A stretch of 41,148 bases of DNA from Methanomicrobia archaeon (GTDB lineage Archaea; Halobacteriota; Syntropharchaeia; Alkanophagales; Methanospirareceae). A program made the position numbers and the translations under genes. Location of the stretch: the NCBI GenBank assembly GCA_016930255.1, contig JAFGHB010000052.1, forward strand, positions 1 through 41,148. Reading direction: 5' to 3'. Position 1 is the stretch's first letter, and each line of letters opens with the position of its first letter. Below, in pieces: positions 32,830 to 41,148 of the stretch. The notes under the pieces are model-generated. The model did no database searches. It was given only the letters and a program-made list of their open reading frames with translations, and was not told the DNA's origin.

Positions 32830-33960
32830 CTAAACGACATGACGCAGTGCCTGCGTGAATCTTCGCTTTAGCTGCGCTGCGCGTAATGGTATGTTTCCCA
32901 CCTCAGCATTGCCTGGTTTGACGATGACATGGAGAAATCGTGGACCCGTTCTTTCGTATAATCGTTCAAAGGCTAATCGCAGCTCGGCTTCTGTACCGAC
33001 CTTCAGCGTGTTCTCGATGCCTGCACTTAGTGCCATCAGTTCCAGATCCACGGCGGGTGTCGGCTGGTCGCCGGTACTACCCCAGGTGCCGTTATCGAGG
33101 CAAATAATAGTAAGATTCCCAAGTTTCTGCTCGGCCACAATCGGTAGAATGTTACTCATCTGCAGACTGCCATCGCCATCGAGCACCATTGTCTCCCGCT
33201 TGGATTTCAAAGAGACGCCAAAGCCTATGGGTGAGGCTTGACCCAAACTGCCGAGCATGTAAAAGTTCAAATCCCGATCTTTAGCGGCATAAAGCTCCTT
33301 GCTCGGCACGCCTATGTTCGCGATGACGGCTTCATCGCTCAAATAGTCGGTTATTGTGCGTATCGCATCGTATCTGCTCAGTTCAGGCTTTTTAGGTCTG
33401 CAGGTATACTCAACTACGCGCGTCTTTCCTTCGTGTGGTACCGGATTATCTCCCACTCGCCCATTGCGTTCACATGTTTCCGGCAAGATAAGCGCGATAT
33501 GCGGGCGTTCGTTAGTGAAGGCGTCTTGAATGACTTCTTCTACTAACGCTATCTGTGAGGAGGACTCGATTATCGTATAGTCCAGTCCCAGCGCATCCAA
33601 AAGTTTGGGCACCGCCTTACCAAACGGGACCTGTGCCTCGATATTCTCCGCGTAAACACCACGCCAGCTCGCTAGTATCGGTAACGGCAGTTTATACGTG
33701 ACGGTAAGCGACATAAGGGCATTTATCATGGTACCTAACCCGGTGCTCTGAATAATCATTAACGGCTTCCCACCTGCGAGATGTGCGCCTGCAGAGATTC
33801 CAACGCCGTTCTCCTCACGGTTCAAGCCGACATGGCAAAATGCGCGATCGCACGCGACAAGCTGTAGCAATGCACTTATCTTCTCACAGGGCAGCGTCGA
33901 GATAACGTCTATGCTGTTTCGCTTCGCTATTTCCAGTACTGCTCGCTCTGGTTCGTACAT
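32830..33960 (-). CDS. comDE: Sulfopyruvate decarboxylase, fused alpha and beta parts (coenzyme M biosynthesis)
   Basis: The enzyme converts sulfopyruvate to sulfoacetaldehyde, a step of coenzyme M synthesis. The N-terminal half has the PYR-type domain with the thiamine-activating glutamate region (HVGLNREENGVGISAGAHLAG). The C-terminal half has the thiamine-diphosphate motif GDGSLQM at about residue 262, ending near LDNGTWGSTGDQ. The 376 residues hold both halves in one chain, while some methanogens encode them separately. ATG 33960 begins the family's own sequence (MYEPERAVLEIAK); the frame remains open for 76 codons upstream, but that extension shows no matching domain. Confidence 0.85.
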   Translation of the reverse strand: MYEPERAVLEIAKRNSIDVISTLPCEKISALLQLVACDRAFCHVGLNREENGVGISAGAHLAGGKPLMIIQSTGLGTMINALMSLTVTYKLPLPILASWRGVYAENIEAQVPFGKAVPKLLDALGLDYTIIESSSQIALVEEVIQDAFTNERPHIALILPETCERNGRVGDNPVPHEGKTRVVEYTCRPKKPELSRYDAIRTITDYLSDEAVIANIGVPSKELYAAKDRDLNFYMLGSLGQASPIGFGVSLKSKRETMVLDGDGSLQMSNILPIVAEQKLGNLTIICLDNGTWGSTGDQPTPAVDLELMALSAGIENTLKVGTEAELRLAFERLYERTGPRFLHVIVKPGNAEVGNIPLRAAQLKRRFTQALRHVV

Positions 33961-34334
33961 TTGGGATCTTCTGGTTACCCTATTCACGTAGTAAGTAATA
34001 ACTATTGCAGCTCTTACATTTATTTTAGAGCGTATTGATAAAACCCCAATTTTAAGAATCCCTAAGACATTCAACTCATGTTGCCGCTTTTGACGCGCCT
34101 TTTTCAGCTTTCTGGCTGATGTCATCCGTAGCCAGCCAGTCAGCTTCTCGAACTCAGGATTGAATAGTCCATGCCACCACTGGAGCACGAACAGCTTGAT
34201 CGATGCTGCTTTTTCTGGTCGTATTCGCGAGGTTCAAAAAAATCTCGAAGAAAGTATTATAACTCTCATTATCCTTCTTGATATTGCACGCAGCTATTGA
34301 GGCTGGCTGGCAACCATAACAACAGAGCAGAAAA
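33961..34334. other. Divergent gap between comDE and metG with promoters
   Basis: No gene is supported; the open minus-strand frame from 34188 is an in-frame extension of comDE without domain matches. The plus-strand TATA element GTATTATAAC (34254-34263) suits metG. On the minus strand CTAAAATAAATG (about 34017-34028) is a weak candidate for comDE. Confidence 0.4.
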
Positions 34335-35963
34335 ATGAAGATCCCTATAGAGAAGCAGGTCTTGGTAACGTCGGCATTGCCCTACGTTAATGGTGAGTGT
34401 CATATCGGGCATCTCAGGACGTATGTTCCCGCGGATATCTACGTGCGAATGCTTCGGAAGATGGGCTACGAGGTCTCGTTTGTGAGCGGTTCGGATACGC
34501 ATGGAACGCCGATTGTGCTGAGTGCAGAAGCGCAGGGCATCACGCCTGAAGAGGTCATTGAGAAGTACCATGCACATTTCAAGCAGGTTTTCAAAGAGAT
34601 TCATGTGGATTTCGACTATTATGGGCAGACCGATACCCCAACCAATCATAAGAGGACGAATGACATCGTAACGAAGCTAATAGAGAACGGCTATGTTTAC
34701 AAGCAGAGTATGAAGCAGGCGTTTTGCACGACTTGCGGGCGATTCTTACCCGATCGATACGTGGAAGGGACGTGTCCGTACTGCGGCGAAAGCGCGCGCG
34801 GTGATGAGTGTGACCAAGGCTGCGGTAAGCATCTCGAGCCCGGGGAGATCATGGACCCGCACTGCAAAATCTGCGGCTGCGATGCGGATTTCAAGGATCA
34901 GGAGCATTTCTTCTTTAAGCTGTCCAATTTTACCGGTTTCCTGCTCGATTATTTAGATACGCTGGGCGGGACGTTGAATGCCCGGAACTACGCGCGGGAA
35001 TGGGTGAAGAAGGAGCTGCTGGATTGGTGCATCACGAGGAACCTGGAATGGGGCGTGAAATTCCCGGGACGAGACGATCTCGTCGTTTACGTCTGGGTTG
35101 ACGCGCCGATTGGCTATATTGCATTCACCGAAGAGCTGCTCGAAGCCCGGGGCGAGGATGAACATGCATGGGAGCGGTACTGGAAGGATGATTCGGCGGC
35201 CATTGTACACTTCATCGGCACGGACATTATTTATCATCACTGCATATTCTGGCCTGCGATGCTTGAGGGTGCGGGATATTCGCTGCCTTCTGCCGTCGTC
35301 GCCTCTGGCATGGTGAAAATTGACGGGAAGACGTTCTCGAAGACGCGAGGGAACGTAGTCTGGGTAAAGGAGTTCCTGGAGCGATACCATCCCGATACGT
35401 TACGGTACTATTTAATCGCGCAATCGAGCCACACGAAGGAGCTGGATTTCTCCTGGGAGTCTTTCGCACTGCGGGTGAACAAGGAATTGGTGGCGATTTT
35501 AGGAAACCTCGTCTATCGTGTACTCGCATTTGCCCATAAGAATTTCGGTGTCGTGCCCGAAGGCGATATAGAGGATGAGATCCGTGCGGAGATTGGGAAG
35601 GCAAAGGATGAGGTGCTCAGCGCGATAGAGGAGTACGAATTCAAGAAGCTCGTTGACGCCGTAATGAAGCTTGCGGACTTTGGGAACAGCTATTTCCAGC
35701 GCGAGGAGCCGTGGCACTTGATAAAGCAGGGCGAAGAAGGTAGAGCACGATGCGGAGCGATAATAAAGAACGTCCTGCAGCTCATAAAAGCGATCTGCAT
35801 CTTACTGGAAGCGGTGATGCCGGTGAAGATGGAAGAGGTGTGGCAGCAGCTTGGCATGGAAAGTGACGTGCATTCGGTGCAGCTTGACGAGTTACTGGTG
35901 CCACTAGAGAGTGGCAAGGCGTTTAAAAAGCCGACTCGATTGTTCGAGAAGGTGGAATTGTGA
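34335..35963 (+). CDS. metG: Methionyl-tRNA synthetase
   Basis: This class I synthetase charges tRNA-Met. The N-terminal HIGHLRT follows ALPYVNGE; the zinc-binding insert has two knuckles (CTTC...CPYC and CDQGC...CKIC). The loop usually KMSKS reads KTFSKTRG, an archaeal-like variant. The C-terminal helical anticodon-binding domain contains the W and N residues around [13 protein letters not shown]. The 542 residues lack the dimerisation domain that many archaeal MetRS carry, which may be encoded separately elsewhere. It is monocistronic on the plus strand. Confidence 0.95.
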   Translation: MKIPIEKQVLVTSALPYVNGECHIGHLRTYVPADIYVRMLRKMGYEVSFVSGSDTHGTPIVLSAEAQGITPEEVIEKYHAHFKQVFKEIHVDFDYYGQTDTPTNHKRTNDIVTKLIENGYVYKQSMKQAFCTTCGRFLPDRYVEGTCPYCGESARGDECDQGCGKHLEPGEIMDPHCKICGCDADFKDQEHFFFKLSNFTGFLLDYLDTLGGTLNARNYAREWVKKELLDWCITRNLEWGVKFPGRDDLVVYVWVDAPIGYIAFTEELLEARGEDEHAWERYWKDDSAAIVHFIGTDIIYHHCIFWPAMLEGAGYSLPSAVVASGMVKIDGKTFSKTRGNVVWVKEFLERYHPDTLRYYLIAQSSHTKELDFSWESFALRVNKELVAILGNLVYRVLAFAHKNFGVVPEGDIEDEIRAEIGKAKDEVLSAIEEYEFKKLVDAVMKLADFGNSYFQREEPWHLIKQGEEGRARCGAIIKNVLQLIKAICILLEAVMPVKMEEVWQQLGMESDVHSVQLDELLVPLESGKAFKKPTRLFEKVEL

Positions 35964-36121
35964 CCGGTGAGGCTATCGGCCTTGAGTCCGATGCATGCGT
36001 TTGAGAAATGGCCGTTCCTCTGCTTCGATCAGTAAAGTAAGTACTGGTCGATTCAATCATATCGTTACCCTTTTATTATTCCCCCGTCCTTATCATTACC
36101 ATAAACAGGGGTGGCATCGTC

Positions 36122-36613
36122 ATGAAAATATCCATGGACATCGAGCTGAAGGACATTCCGGGTCAGTTAGTGCTCGCGTTGGAGCCCGTGTCGGGGCTTG
36201 GGGGGAACATTCTCAGCGTTTTGCACCAGAGGGATAAGAAGACGCCCGCAGGGAGAATTCCGGTCGAACTGGTGATTGAGATAGAGGAAAAGAGATTGGA
36301 ACGATTGGTAGAACAATTAGAGGAACGAGGCGTGAGCGTGGTGAGGACCGGCGAGGTGTCCCTCAGGGAGTCGATGGTCGTGCTACTCATTGGACATATC
36401 GTGCATTCCGATTTAGGAGAGACGATCGATAGCATAGACCGCACGGGATTTGCAGAGATCGTGGGACTCTCTCTTTCCATGCCTGGCGTGGATAAGGAAT
36501 CCTCGGCTTTGGTTACGCTCAGTGCACTAGGCACAAAGGAACTGGACGAAGCGTTGAAGATCCTGAAGCGTACGGCAAGCAAAAAGAACATCACAATTAT
36601 CCCGCCGATCTGA
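36122..36613 (+). CDS. ACT-domain regulatory protein next to homoserine dehydrogenase
   Basis: The 163-residue protein begins with an ACT-like fold (MDIELKDIPGQLVLALEPVSGLGGNIL), followed by a second ligand-binding-like half (ESMVVLLIGHIVHSDLGETI). In many euryarchaea a protein of this type precedes homoserine dehydrogenase and is thought to be an amino-acid-sensing subunit. The start of hom lies 27 bases downstream, and both genes look co-transcribed. A GGGGTGG lies nine bases before ATG 36122. Ligand identity, probably threonine or methionine, is an inference from the pathway. Confidence 0.8.
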   Translation: MKISMDIELKDIPGQLVLALEPVSGLGGNILSVLHQRDKKTPAGRIPVELVIEIEEKRLERLVEQLEERGVSVVRTGEVSLRESMVVLLIGHIVHSDLGETIDSIDRTGFAEIVGLSLSMPGVDKESSALVTLSALGTKELDEALKILKRTASKKNITIIPPI

Positions 36614-36640
36614 TGTGGCAGGTATGAATGCGAGGGTGAT

Positions 36641-37660
36641 ATGAAAATGAAACGAAACATAAAGACGGTAAAGATTTCGATCATCGGGTTTGGCTATGTC
36701 GGAGCCGGCGTAGCGGAAGTGATACGAAGGAAGCGGGAGGATATAGCGCACAAATACGGCATGGAAATAAAGATCGTAGGTATAGCGGACTTGGGCGGTA
36801 TTTTTATTGATGAGAGCGGTCTGGACGAAGCGGAACTCTTGAAGCTCAAGACAGGCGAGAAGAAGTGGGAAAGGCAGGATAATATGACAACGCTCGATCT
36901 CATACGAGATGTCGAGCACGATGTTATGGTCGAGACAACGCCGACGAACGTCATTACCGGCGAGCCGGGTTTGACGCATATAGTTACCGCTTTAGAGTCC
37001 GGCAGGCACGTGGTCACGTCGAATAAAGGCCCGCTTGCATTAGAGTATTCACACTTGGTGAACCTCGCAGCGAAGCAGAACACGGAACTGAAATTCGAGG
37101 CGTCGGTCGGCGGAGCTATGCCGATAATCTCATTGGTGCGCAGTAATCTCGCGGGTAACGGCGTGCTCTCGATACAGGGCATTTTGAATGGCACGTGCAA
37201 TTATATCCTCACGCGAATGGCAGAGGAAGGACTGCCCTACGAGCACGTGCTGAAAGAGGCGCAGGAGCTCGGCTTGGCAGAGGCAGACCCGTCGAAAGAC
37301 GTTGAAGGGGTAGATACCGCAGTAAAGCTCGTTATACTTGCCAATGCCGTCTTCGGGATGAACGCAACGTACAAGGACGTGGAAATGGCAGGGATTACCA
37401 ATATAACCTCGGACGCGTTGCAATTGGCGGAAGAGGCTGGGTACGTGATAAAATTAATCGGTGAGGTGAACATGGAGGGCGGTTTGAAGGTGAGGCCACG
37501 GTTGGTGCCAAAACACGATCCGCTGAACGTCAGCGGCACACTGAACGTAGCAACGATAAAAACGGATCTGGCGGGCGATATAACGGTCATTGGAAAGGGC
37601 GCGGGGCCGATCGAGGCAGCAAGCGCGATACTCGCGGATATAATAAGCATCTACTCGTAG
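36641..37660 (+). CDS. hom: Homoserine dehydrogenase
   Basis: The enzyme reduces aspartate semialdehyde to homoserine for threonine and methionine synthesis. The N-terminal NAD(P) loop is IIGFGYVGAGVAEV (about 14-27). The catalytic lysine region reads VVTSNKGPLA and the substrate-binding block is EASVGGAMPI...LNGTCNYILTRM. The end contains the strand VIGKGAGPIEAASAIL. The 339 residues correspond to the short archaeal type without its own ACT domain, which is supplied by the gene before it. An ATG six bases downstream is an alternative start. Confidence 0.95.
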   Translation: MKMKRNIKTVKISIIGFGYVGAGVAEVIRRKREDIAHKYGMEIKIVGIADLGGIFIDESGLDEAELLKLKTGEKKWERQDNMTTLDLIRDVEHDVMVETTPTNVITGEPGLTHIVTALESGRHVVTSNKGPLALEYSHLVNLAAKQNTELKFEASVGGAMPIISLVRSNLAGNGVLSIQGILNGTCNYILTRMAEEGLPYEHVLKEAQELGLAEADPSKDVEGVDTAVKLVILANAVFGMNATYKDVEMAGITNITSDALQLAEEAGYVIKLIGEVNMEGGLKVRPRLVPKHDPLNVSGTLNVATIKTDLAGDITVIGKGAGPIEAASAILADIISIYS

Positions 37661-37792
37661 CGTAACGTAGCGTAAAAGCCGTGGATGACTGATGCCAAAC
37701 TTCCATCATGATGCAAAGTGCTCACGGTATTTATTGCATGTAAATCGTGAGCGTGCGTACGGTAGGTACAGATAAAAGGTGCTGATAGAACG

Positions 37793-38593
37793 ATGGGAGA
37801 AGAGAAGGAAAAAATTGTAGTCTCACTCATGCCTTCGGAATCGAAGCGGCTGATTGCGAAGGGCGTAAAGAATCTGGAAGAAGTGCAGCGCGCTTTGAAG
37901 CAGGGAACCATTATAATATCGCTGGGGACGACAAACGCGTACGTAGCCGAGGAGATTTTGCGTGACGTGCCCGGAGTAGCGGATAAAATAGAGAAGCAGC
38001 GATACGCAGCAGGCGTCATAACCGCTCGTGGCTTGTGCATCGTTCCAAAAGAAGATCGGATCACTGAGGTGATTGTAAGGGACGGAAAGCTGAGCGATGA
38101 GAGCCTGGGAGAAGCGATAGAGACTTTATCGGCGGATGACGTGTTCATAAAGGGTGCAAATGCGCTGGATGCTGCGGGAACCGCGGGGATACTCATGGCG
38201 AATCGCGTGGGCGGTACGATCGGCTCGGCGCTCGGGACCGTTATGGCGCGCGGCGTGCACTTCATCGTTCCCGTCGGCATTGAGAAAGCCGTGCCTTATT
38301 CCATCACCGAAGCTGCCAAGCGAGTGGGAATCGAGCGAAGCTACAAAACGCTTGGCTGGCCGGTGGGATTGATGCCTGTGCACGGCACGGTAATCACGGA
38401 ATTGGAGGCGTTGAAGATCCTGGGCGCCGACGATGCGTTTCCCATAGGTGCGGGCGGCATTGACGGGGGCGAAGGTTCGGTCGTTATCTGCGTTGAAGGG
38501 AACGTTGCGAAGCTGGACGAGTTGATGACACTGGTGACGCAAATAAAGGGCGAGGCACCGCTGAAACTGGTAAGAGCAGATTGCGTTGGATAA
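37793..38593 (+). CDS. Conserved protein of unknown function, possibly ISOCOT-fold
   Basis: No characterised family was recognised with confidence. The 266-residue soluble protein has a strand-loop IISLGTTNAYVAEEIL near residue 41-56 that resembles the phosphosugar/CoA-binding loop of ISOCOT-like (DeoR-C/RpiA) folds. Glycine-rich stretches follow: KGANALDAAGTAGILMANRVGGTIG, and a late PIGAGGIDGGEGS. The glycine-rich loops look like ligand-binding sites. It is on the same strand as hom, with a gap of 132 bases, and converges with tpiA. It appears well composed and GC-typical, so it is likely a core gene. Confidence 0.65.
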   Translation: MGEEKEKIVVSLMPSESKRLIAKGVKNLEEVQRALKQGTIIISLGTTNAYVAEEILRDVPGVADKIEKQRYAAGVITARGLCIVPKEDRITEVIVRDGKLSDESLGEAIETLSADDVFIKGANALDAAGTAGILMANRVGGTIGSALGTVMARGVHFIVPVGIEKAVPYSITEAAKRVGIERSYKTLGWPVGLMPVHGTVITELEALKILGADDAFPIGAGGIDGGEGSVVICVEGNVAKLDELMTLVTQIKGEAPLKLVRADCVG

Positions 38594-38647
38594 CTTTGGA
38601 CGGACGTAACGCAACGCAAAACGAGCGCTTTGCGTCAGCTCTACGGC

Positions 38648-39337
38648 TTACTGCAATCCTGCTGCCAAATCGATCAATACCGTTTTTGGATCTTTCGCCT
38701 TGACGACGCCGGAAGCCAGCAGCACACCATCAGCACCCAAATCGAGCGCAGCTCGTACGTCCTCGCCGTTGGTCACACCAGCACCACAGAGCACCACGCA
38801 CTTCTCATCAATGCGTTTCACCGCCTTTACCGTGTCCTCCACGATCGCGGGATCAACCTTCGAGACCGACCGCCCGGTCCCAATCAGTTCGGGCGGTTCC
38901 ACGGCGACTGCATACGGCTTCAATTCCGCAACTGCCGTGCTCACGGCGATATTGTTCGTGCAGACAATCGTGAGCAGATTTAAGCTCGCGGCTTTGTTTA
39001 TGATAAAATCGATATCAGCGATCTTCAGCCGGTGCTCCGAATGATTCACCAGTGTCCCCATTGCGCCCGCTTCCTTTACGGATTCCAGCGTTACGAAGCC
39101 GGTATGACTGCCGGGCTCCACCGCCTCAGCGTGCTGTGCGAAACACGGTATGCTCACCGACGACGCGATCTTCGCAAGGTCAACCTGCTGCGGACAGATG
39201 ACGATACTTACCTCCTGCTCGGTGGCAACCTCCTCACAGATCTGCGCGAGTTCGAAGCCTTTAGTGCCCGCGGATTCCACGTACGCCTTCTCGTTCAGTA
39301 CGATTACCGGTGTTTTGATTTCCAACCAAGTTCCCAT
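38648..39337 (-). CDS. tpiA: Triosephosphate isomerase (archaeal short type)
   Basis: The enzyme interconverts glyceraldehyde 3-phosphate and dihydroxyacetone phosphate in gluconeogenesis/glycolysis. The 229 residues match the short archaeal form. The catalytic His is in LVNHSEHRL near 100 and the catalytic glutamate in VAVEPPELIGTG near 145, with phosphate-binding GAGVTNGEDV near 190 and LLASGVVKAKDP near 210. The ATG 39337 matches the family start. It is monocistronic and convergent with the unknown gene before it. Confidence 0.94.
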   Translation of the reverse strand: MGTWLEIKTPVIVLNEKAYVESAGTKGFELAQICEEVATEQEVSIVICPQQVDLAKIASSVSIPCFAQHAEAVEPGSHTGFVTLESVKEAGAMGTLVNHSEHRLKIADIDFIINKAASLNLLTIVCTNNIAVSTAVAELKPYAVAVEPPELIGTGRSVSKVDPAIVEDTVKAVKRIDEKCVVLCGAGVTNGEDVRAALDLGADGVLLASGVVKAKDPKTVLIDLAAGLQ

Positions 39338-39389
39338 CTCTTTTACCCCTTCATATAAAGAAAGTTAAAGAAAGTTATCAAATAACTAC

Positions 39390-40130
39390 CTATCTATTAG
39401 CACTCACCGCTTTTCTTTTTCTTTTATATAACACCTTCCGCAACTCGTTGATACTCTCGACGATAAACGTCGGTTCGGATTCGCATTGTGCCTTTATCCT
39501 CTCGTTCTGACAGATGAGCACGGAATCTATACCAGCGTTTTTGGCCGCTAGTACGCCGACCGGGCTGTCATCAGCCAGTATTGCTTTCTTTCGCGGGACG
39601 TTCAATTCACCCAGTATTCGATTGATGTAAAACGGATTGGGCTTCCGCTTGACCAGACTTTCCAAGTCGCTCTTTCGCCCGTACCAGATCGTGAAGTACC
39701 GTTTCAAATTGAAGTAATCTAGCGCATAATCCACACATGCTTGCTGCGAATCACTCATGACTGCAAGATAGCATTTCTCGCTCAGGTATTGGATTCTCTC
39801 CTCTGAGCCAGCACAGGGTTTTATTACTCCACTTCGCATCGCTTCGATCTTTGATTCGATAACGTCCTTCTCACGTCGTGCCCAGAACTCTTCGCTGTCC
39901 AATCCGAAACGGTTACAAAATTGCCGCACCCCTTCTGCACCCTCGCGACGCAACGGAGCAAGGAACAACCTGTTGATTTCATCGATAGTGAGTGTTATGC
40001 TGTACTGCCTCAACGTTTTCTTGAATGCGTTATAGGCCCATTCGTTTGGTATCTTTCCTTTTCCTCGCGAATCGAGGAACGTCCCGTCCATGTCGAGAAG
40101 GACAAGTTGATATGTCGTTTGCGTCGTCAT
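39390..40130 (-). CDS. HAD-superfamily phosphatase (phosphoglycolate phosphatase-like)
   Basis: The 246-residue enzyme has HAD motif I LLDMDGTFLD near residues 11-20, motif II VMSDSQQ near 120, motif III lysine in KRKPNPFYI near 160, and motif IV ILADDSPVGV near 180. A helical cap lies between motifs I and II. The substrate is not determined; phosphoglycolate-type or nucleotide phosphatases share this layout. ATG 40130 was chosen because motif I should lie close to the N-terminus; the open frame continues upstream without homology. It is divergent from the YjbQ gene. Confidence 0.85.
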   Translation of the reverse strand: MTTQTTYQLVLLDMDGTFLDSRGKGKIPNEWAYNAFKKTLRQYSITLTIDEINRLFLAPLRREGAEGVRQFCNRFGLDSEEFWARREKDVIESKIEAMRSGVIKPCAGSEERIQYLSEKCYLAVMSDSQQACVDYALDYFNLKRYFTIWYGRKSDLESLVKRKPNPFYINRILGELNVPRKKAILADDSPVGVLAAKNAGIDSVLICQNERIKAQCESEPTFIVESINELRKVLYKRKRKAVSANR

Positions 40131-40242
40131 AGCTCTATAAGTGCACAAAGATGTATGTAGTATGAAACGAAACGTAATAAATAGCCCCTTTTTCTTGCTG
40201 TACCGTGGATAAACGGGAAGATGGGAGACGAGGTAAAGGAAA

Positions 40243-40662
40243 ATGAGTGTGGTAACGAAAGAGCTGCAGTTTAGCACTCGCGGCGAAGTGGAAATTGTAG
40301 ATATCACGGAGAAAGTGAACGGCGCGTTACGGGACTCAGCGATCACGGACGGCATTGTAACGATCTTTGTGCCCGGTGCGACCGGTGCGGTAACGACGAT
40401 CGAGTACGAGCCGGGACTGTTGAGCGATTTGCCAACTGCGCTGGAGCGGTTGTTCCCGAAGGGGATCGAATACGAGCACGAATACCGATGGCACGACGGA
40501 AACGGGCATTCGCACATTCGCGCATCGTTTCTCGGGCCCTCGTTGACCGTGCCGTTCAAAGATCAGACGATGATGCTGGGCACGTGGCAGCAGGTCGTAT
40601 TTGTCGAGCTGGACAATAAGCGACGATCACGGCGGATAATCCTTCAGATACTGGGCTCGTGA
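40243..40662 (+). CDS. YjbQ/UPF0047 family protein
   Basis: The 139-residue protein carries the YjbQ signature: IVTIFVPGATGAVTTIEYEP near residue 40, RWHDGNGHSHIRASFLGPS near 88-105, and LGTWQQVVFVELDNKRR near the end. In bacteria members have thiamine-phosphate-synthase-like side activity, but the true role is uncertain. A GAGGTAAAGGA lies before ATG 40243. It stands alone on the plus strand. Confidence 0.88.
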   Translation: MSVVTKELQFSTRGEVEIVDITEKVNGALRDSAITDGIVTIFVPGATGAVTTIEYEPGLLSDLPTALERLFPKGIEYEHEYRWHDGNGHSHIRASFLGPSLTVPFKDQTMMLGTWQQVVFVELDNKRRSRRIILQILGS

Positions 40663-40781
40663 GTGACGAGTTTCTGATGGTCCGCACTAAGAAGACAGAG
40701 AAAAATGCACGATACACGCACGGTAGCGAAGAAAACGCAACAAAAATAGAATATCAAAAAGTGACTTATCACAAACGCGAA

Positions 40782-40803
40782 AGTGGCGGTTCGAATCCAC
40801 GCG
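40782..40803 (+). other. tRNA T-arm-like remnant
   Basis: GTGG-CGGTTCGAAT-CCAC resembles a tRNA T-arm with the GGTTCGAATC core, but the stem pairs only four bases and no acceptor, D or anticodon arm is recognisable upstream. It may be a decayed tRNA or an integration scar; a full tRNA gene is not supported. Confidence 0.25.
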
Positions 40804-40822
40804 TATAGTGGCGTACTTTCAG

Positions 40823-41011
40823 CTAATATTCTCTTCCGTATCTGTCCCAGAGATTGAGCATGAGTTTACGGCTTCGAATAAAATTCTCATCATGCCCCTC
40901 GGTTTCGGGATCTGCGTGCAACTGAGTTCTTGTACGCTGACTTCTATTACGATTCCCGGAACTAGTGACAGCACAGCCCAATCCCCGGTATTTTTCTTCT
41001 TCTTCTGACAT
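40823..41011 (-). CDS. Possible small protein of 62 residues
   Basis: A minus-strand frame from ATG 41011 reads MSEEEEKYRGLG and ends WDRYGREY. The plausible TATA box CTTTAAATAG (about 41046-41056) lies 35 bases upstream, supporting transcription. The composition is hydrophilic and no family was recognised. Other frames are open across the same bases, so coding is uncertain. Confidence 0.25.
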   Translation of the reverse strand: MSEEEEKYRGLGCAVTSSGNRNRSQRTRTQLHADPETEGHDENFIRSRKLMLNLWDRYGREY

Positions 41012-41136
41012 AATCCATCGTGCATTCAAATTTAGCTAAGCTCCTATTTAAAGCTTACCCTACTGTTAAGTAAACCAAAAAAGGTTACACATCGATGTAT
41101 TCGTTTTTATGAGTCCTCTTTTCTTTCTTTTTCTGT

Positions 41137-41145
41137 AAAGGAGGA
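41137..41145 (+). promoter_or_regulatory. Ribosome-binding site of a gene starting past the window
   Basis: AAAGGAGGA lies at the very end of the window with no start codon yet in view. A plus-strand gene probably begins within about ten bases outside. Confidence 0.4.
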
Positions 41146-41148
41146 TTA

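Noticed and set aside
33961-34188. N-terminal extension of sulfopyruvate decarboxylase
   Set aside because: Open in frame, but the family starts at 33960, and the extra 76 residues show no matching domain; it covers the promoter region.
36163-36684. Minus-strand open frame of 173 codons opposite the ACT protein
   Set aside because: Serine/Thr-rich shadow of a conserved gene and crosses into hom.
40131-40559. N-terminal extension of the HAD phosphatase
   Set aside because: It runs antisense through the YjbQ gene, and HAD motif I should lie near the N-terminus.

Overview
This window comes from a euryarchaeon of the methanogen/alkanotroph type. It carries component A2 of the methyl-coenzyme M reductase activation system (AtwA), a fused sulfopyruvate decarboxylase for coenzyme M synthesis, an archaeal-type triosephosphate isomerase, an A/V-type ATP synthase proteolipid and an archaeal DNA ligase. 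TATA-box promoters are common and several transcripts look leaderless. A Methanosarcinales, ANME-1 or Syntrophoarchaeum-like host is plausible, but the window alone does not settle it.

Region by region. 1-850: the edge of a transposase-like gene and a frameshifted Yip1-like membrane protein. 1267-5214: atwA, tRNA-Glu(CTC), and a two-gene unit coding a bacterial-type tRNA-guanine transglycosylase and a YhhQ-family queuosine-precursor transporter. 5504-12504: a conspicuously AT-rich island with four tightly packed genes: a single-pass exported protein, a 954-residue tubulin/FtsZ-like GTPase, a six-helix membrane protein and a P-loop GTPase with a cysteine cluster. A decayed IS110-type element follows, then another gene of unknown function. 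12921-18905 (mostly minus strand): DUF488, OFA-type MFS transporter, alanine dehydrogenase, DNA ligase and a CBS-domain protein. 18983-22957: a lone atpK, a large HEAT-repeat protein and a KaiC-like ATPase. 23225-24608: a second AT-rich cassette of two overlapping unknown genes. 24890-28993: a CoA-transferase/GNAT fusion and AMP-forming acetyl-CoA synthetase. 29460-33960: Hsp20, a sulfonate-type ABC importer and sulfopyruvate decarboxylase. 34335-40662: metG, ACT protein, homoserine dehydrogenase, an unknown conserved protein, tpiA, a HAD phosphatase and a YjbQ protein.

The strongest candidate for an under-described system is the 5.5-12.5 kb island. A tubulin-superfamily protein, a separate GTPase and membrane proteins in one operon recall the FtsZ-like (FtsZl-1) membrane-remodelling systems predicted by comparative genomics. 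Here they are in an archaeon, with no von Willebrand A or OmpA partner visible. Second in interest is a putative queuine/preQ1 salvage pair in an archaeon, because archaeal transglycosylases normally make archaeosine. Third is the placing of a sulfonate-type importer next to a coenzyme M biosynthesis gene. Functions are inferred from recognisable motifs and family knowledge; no database search was run.
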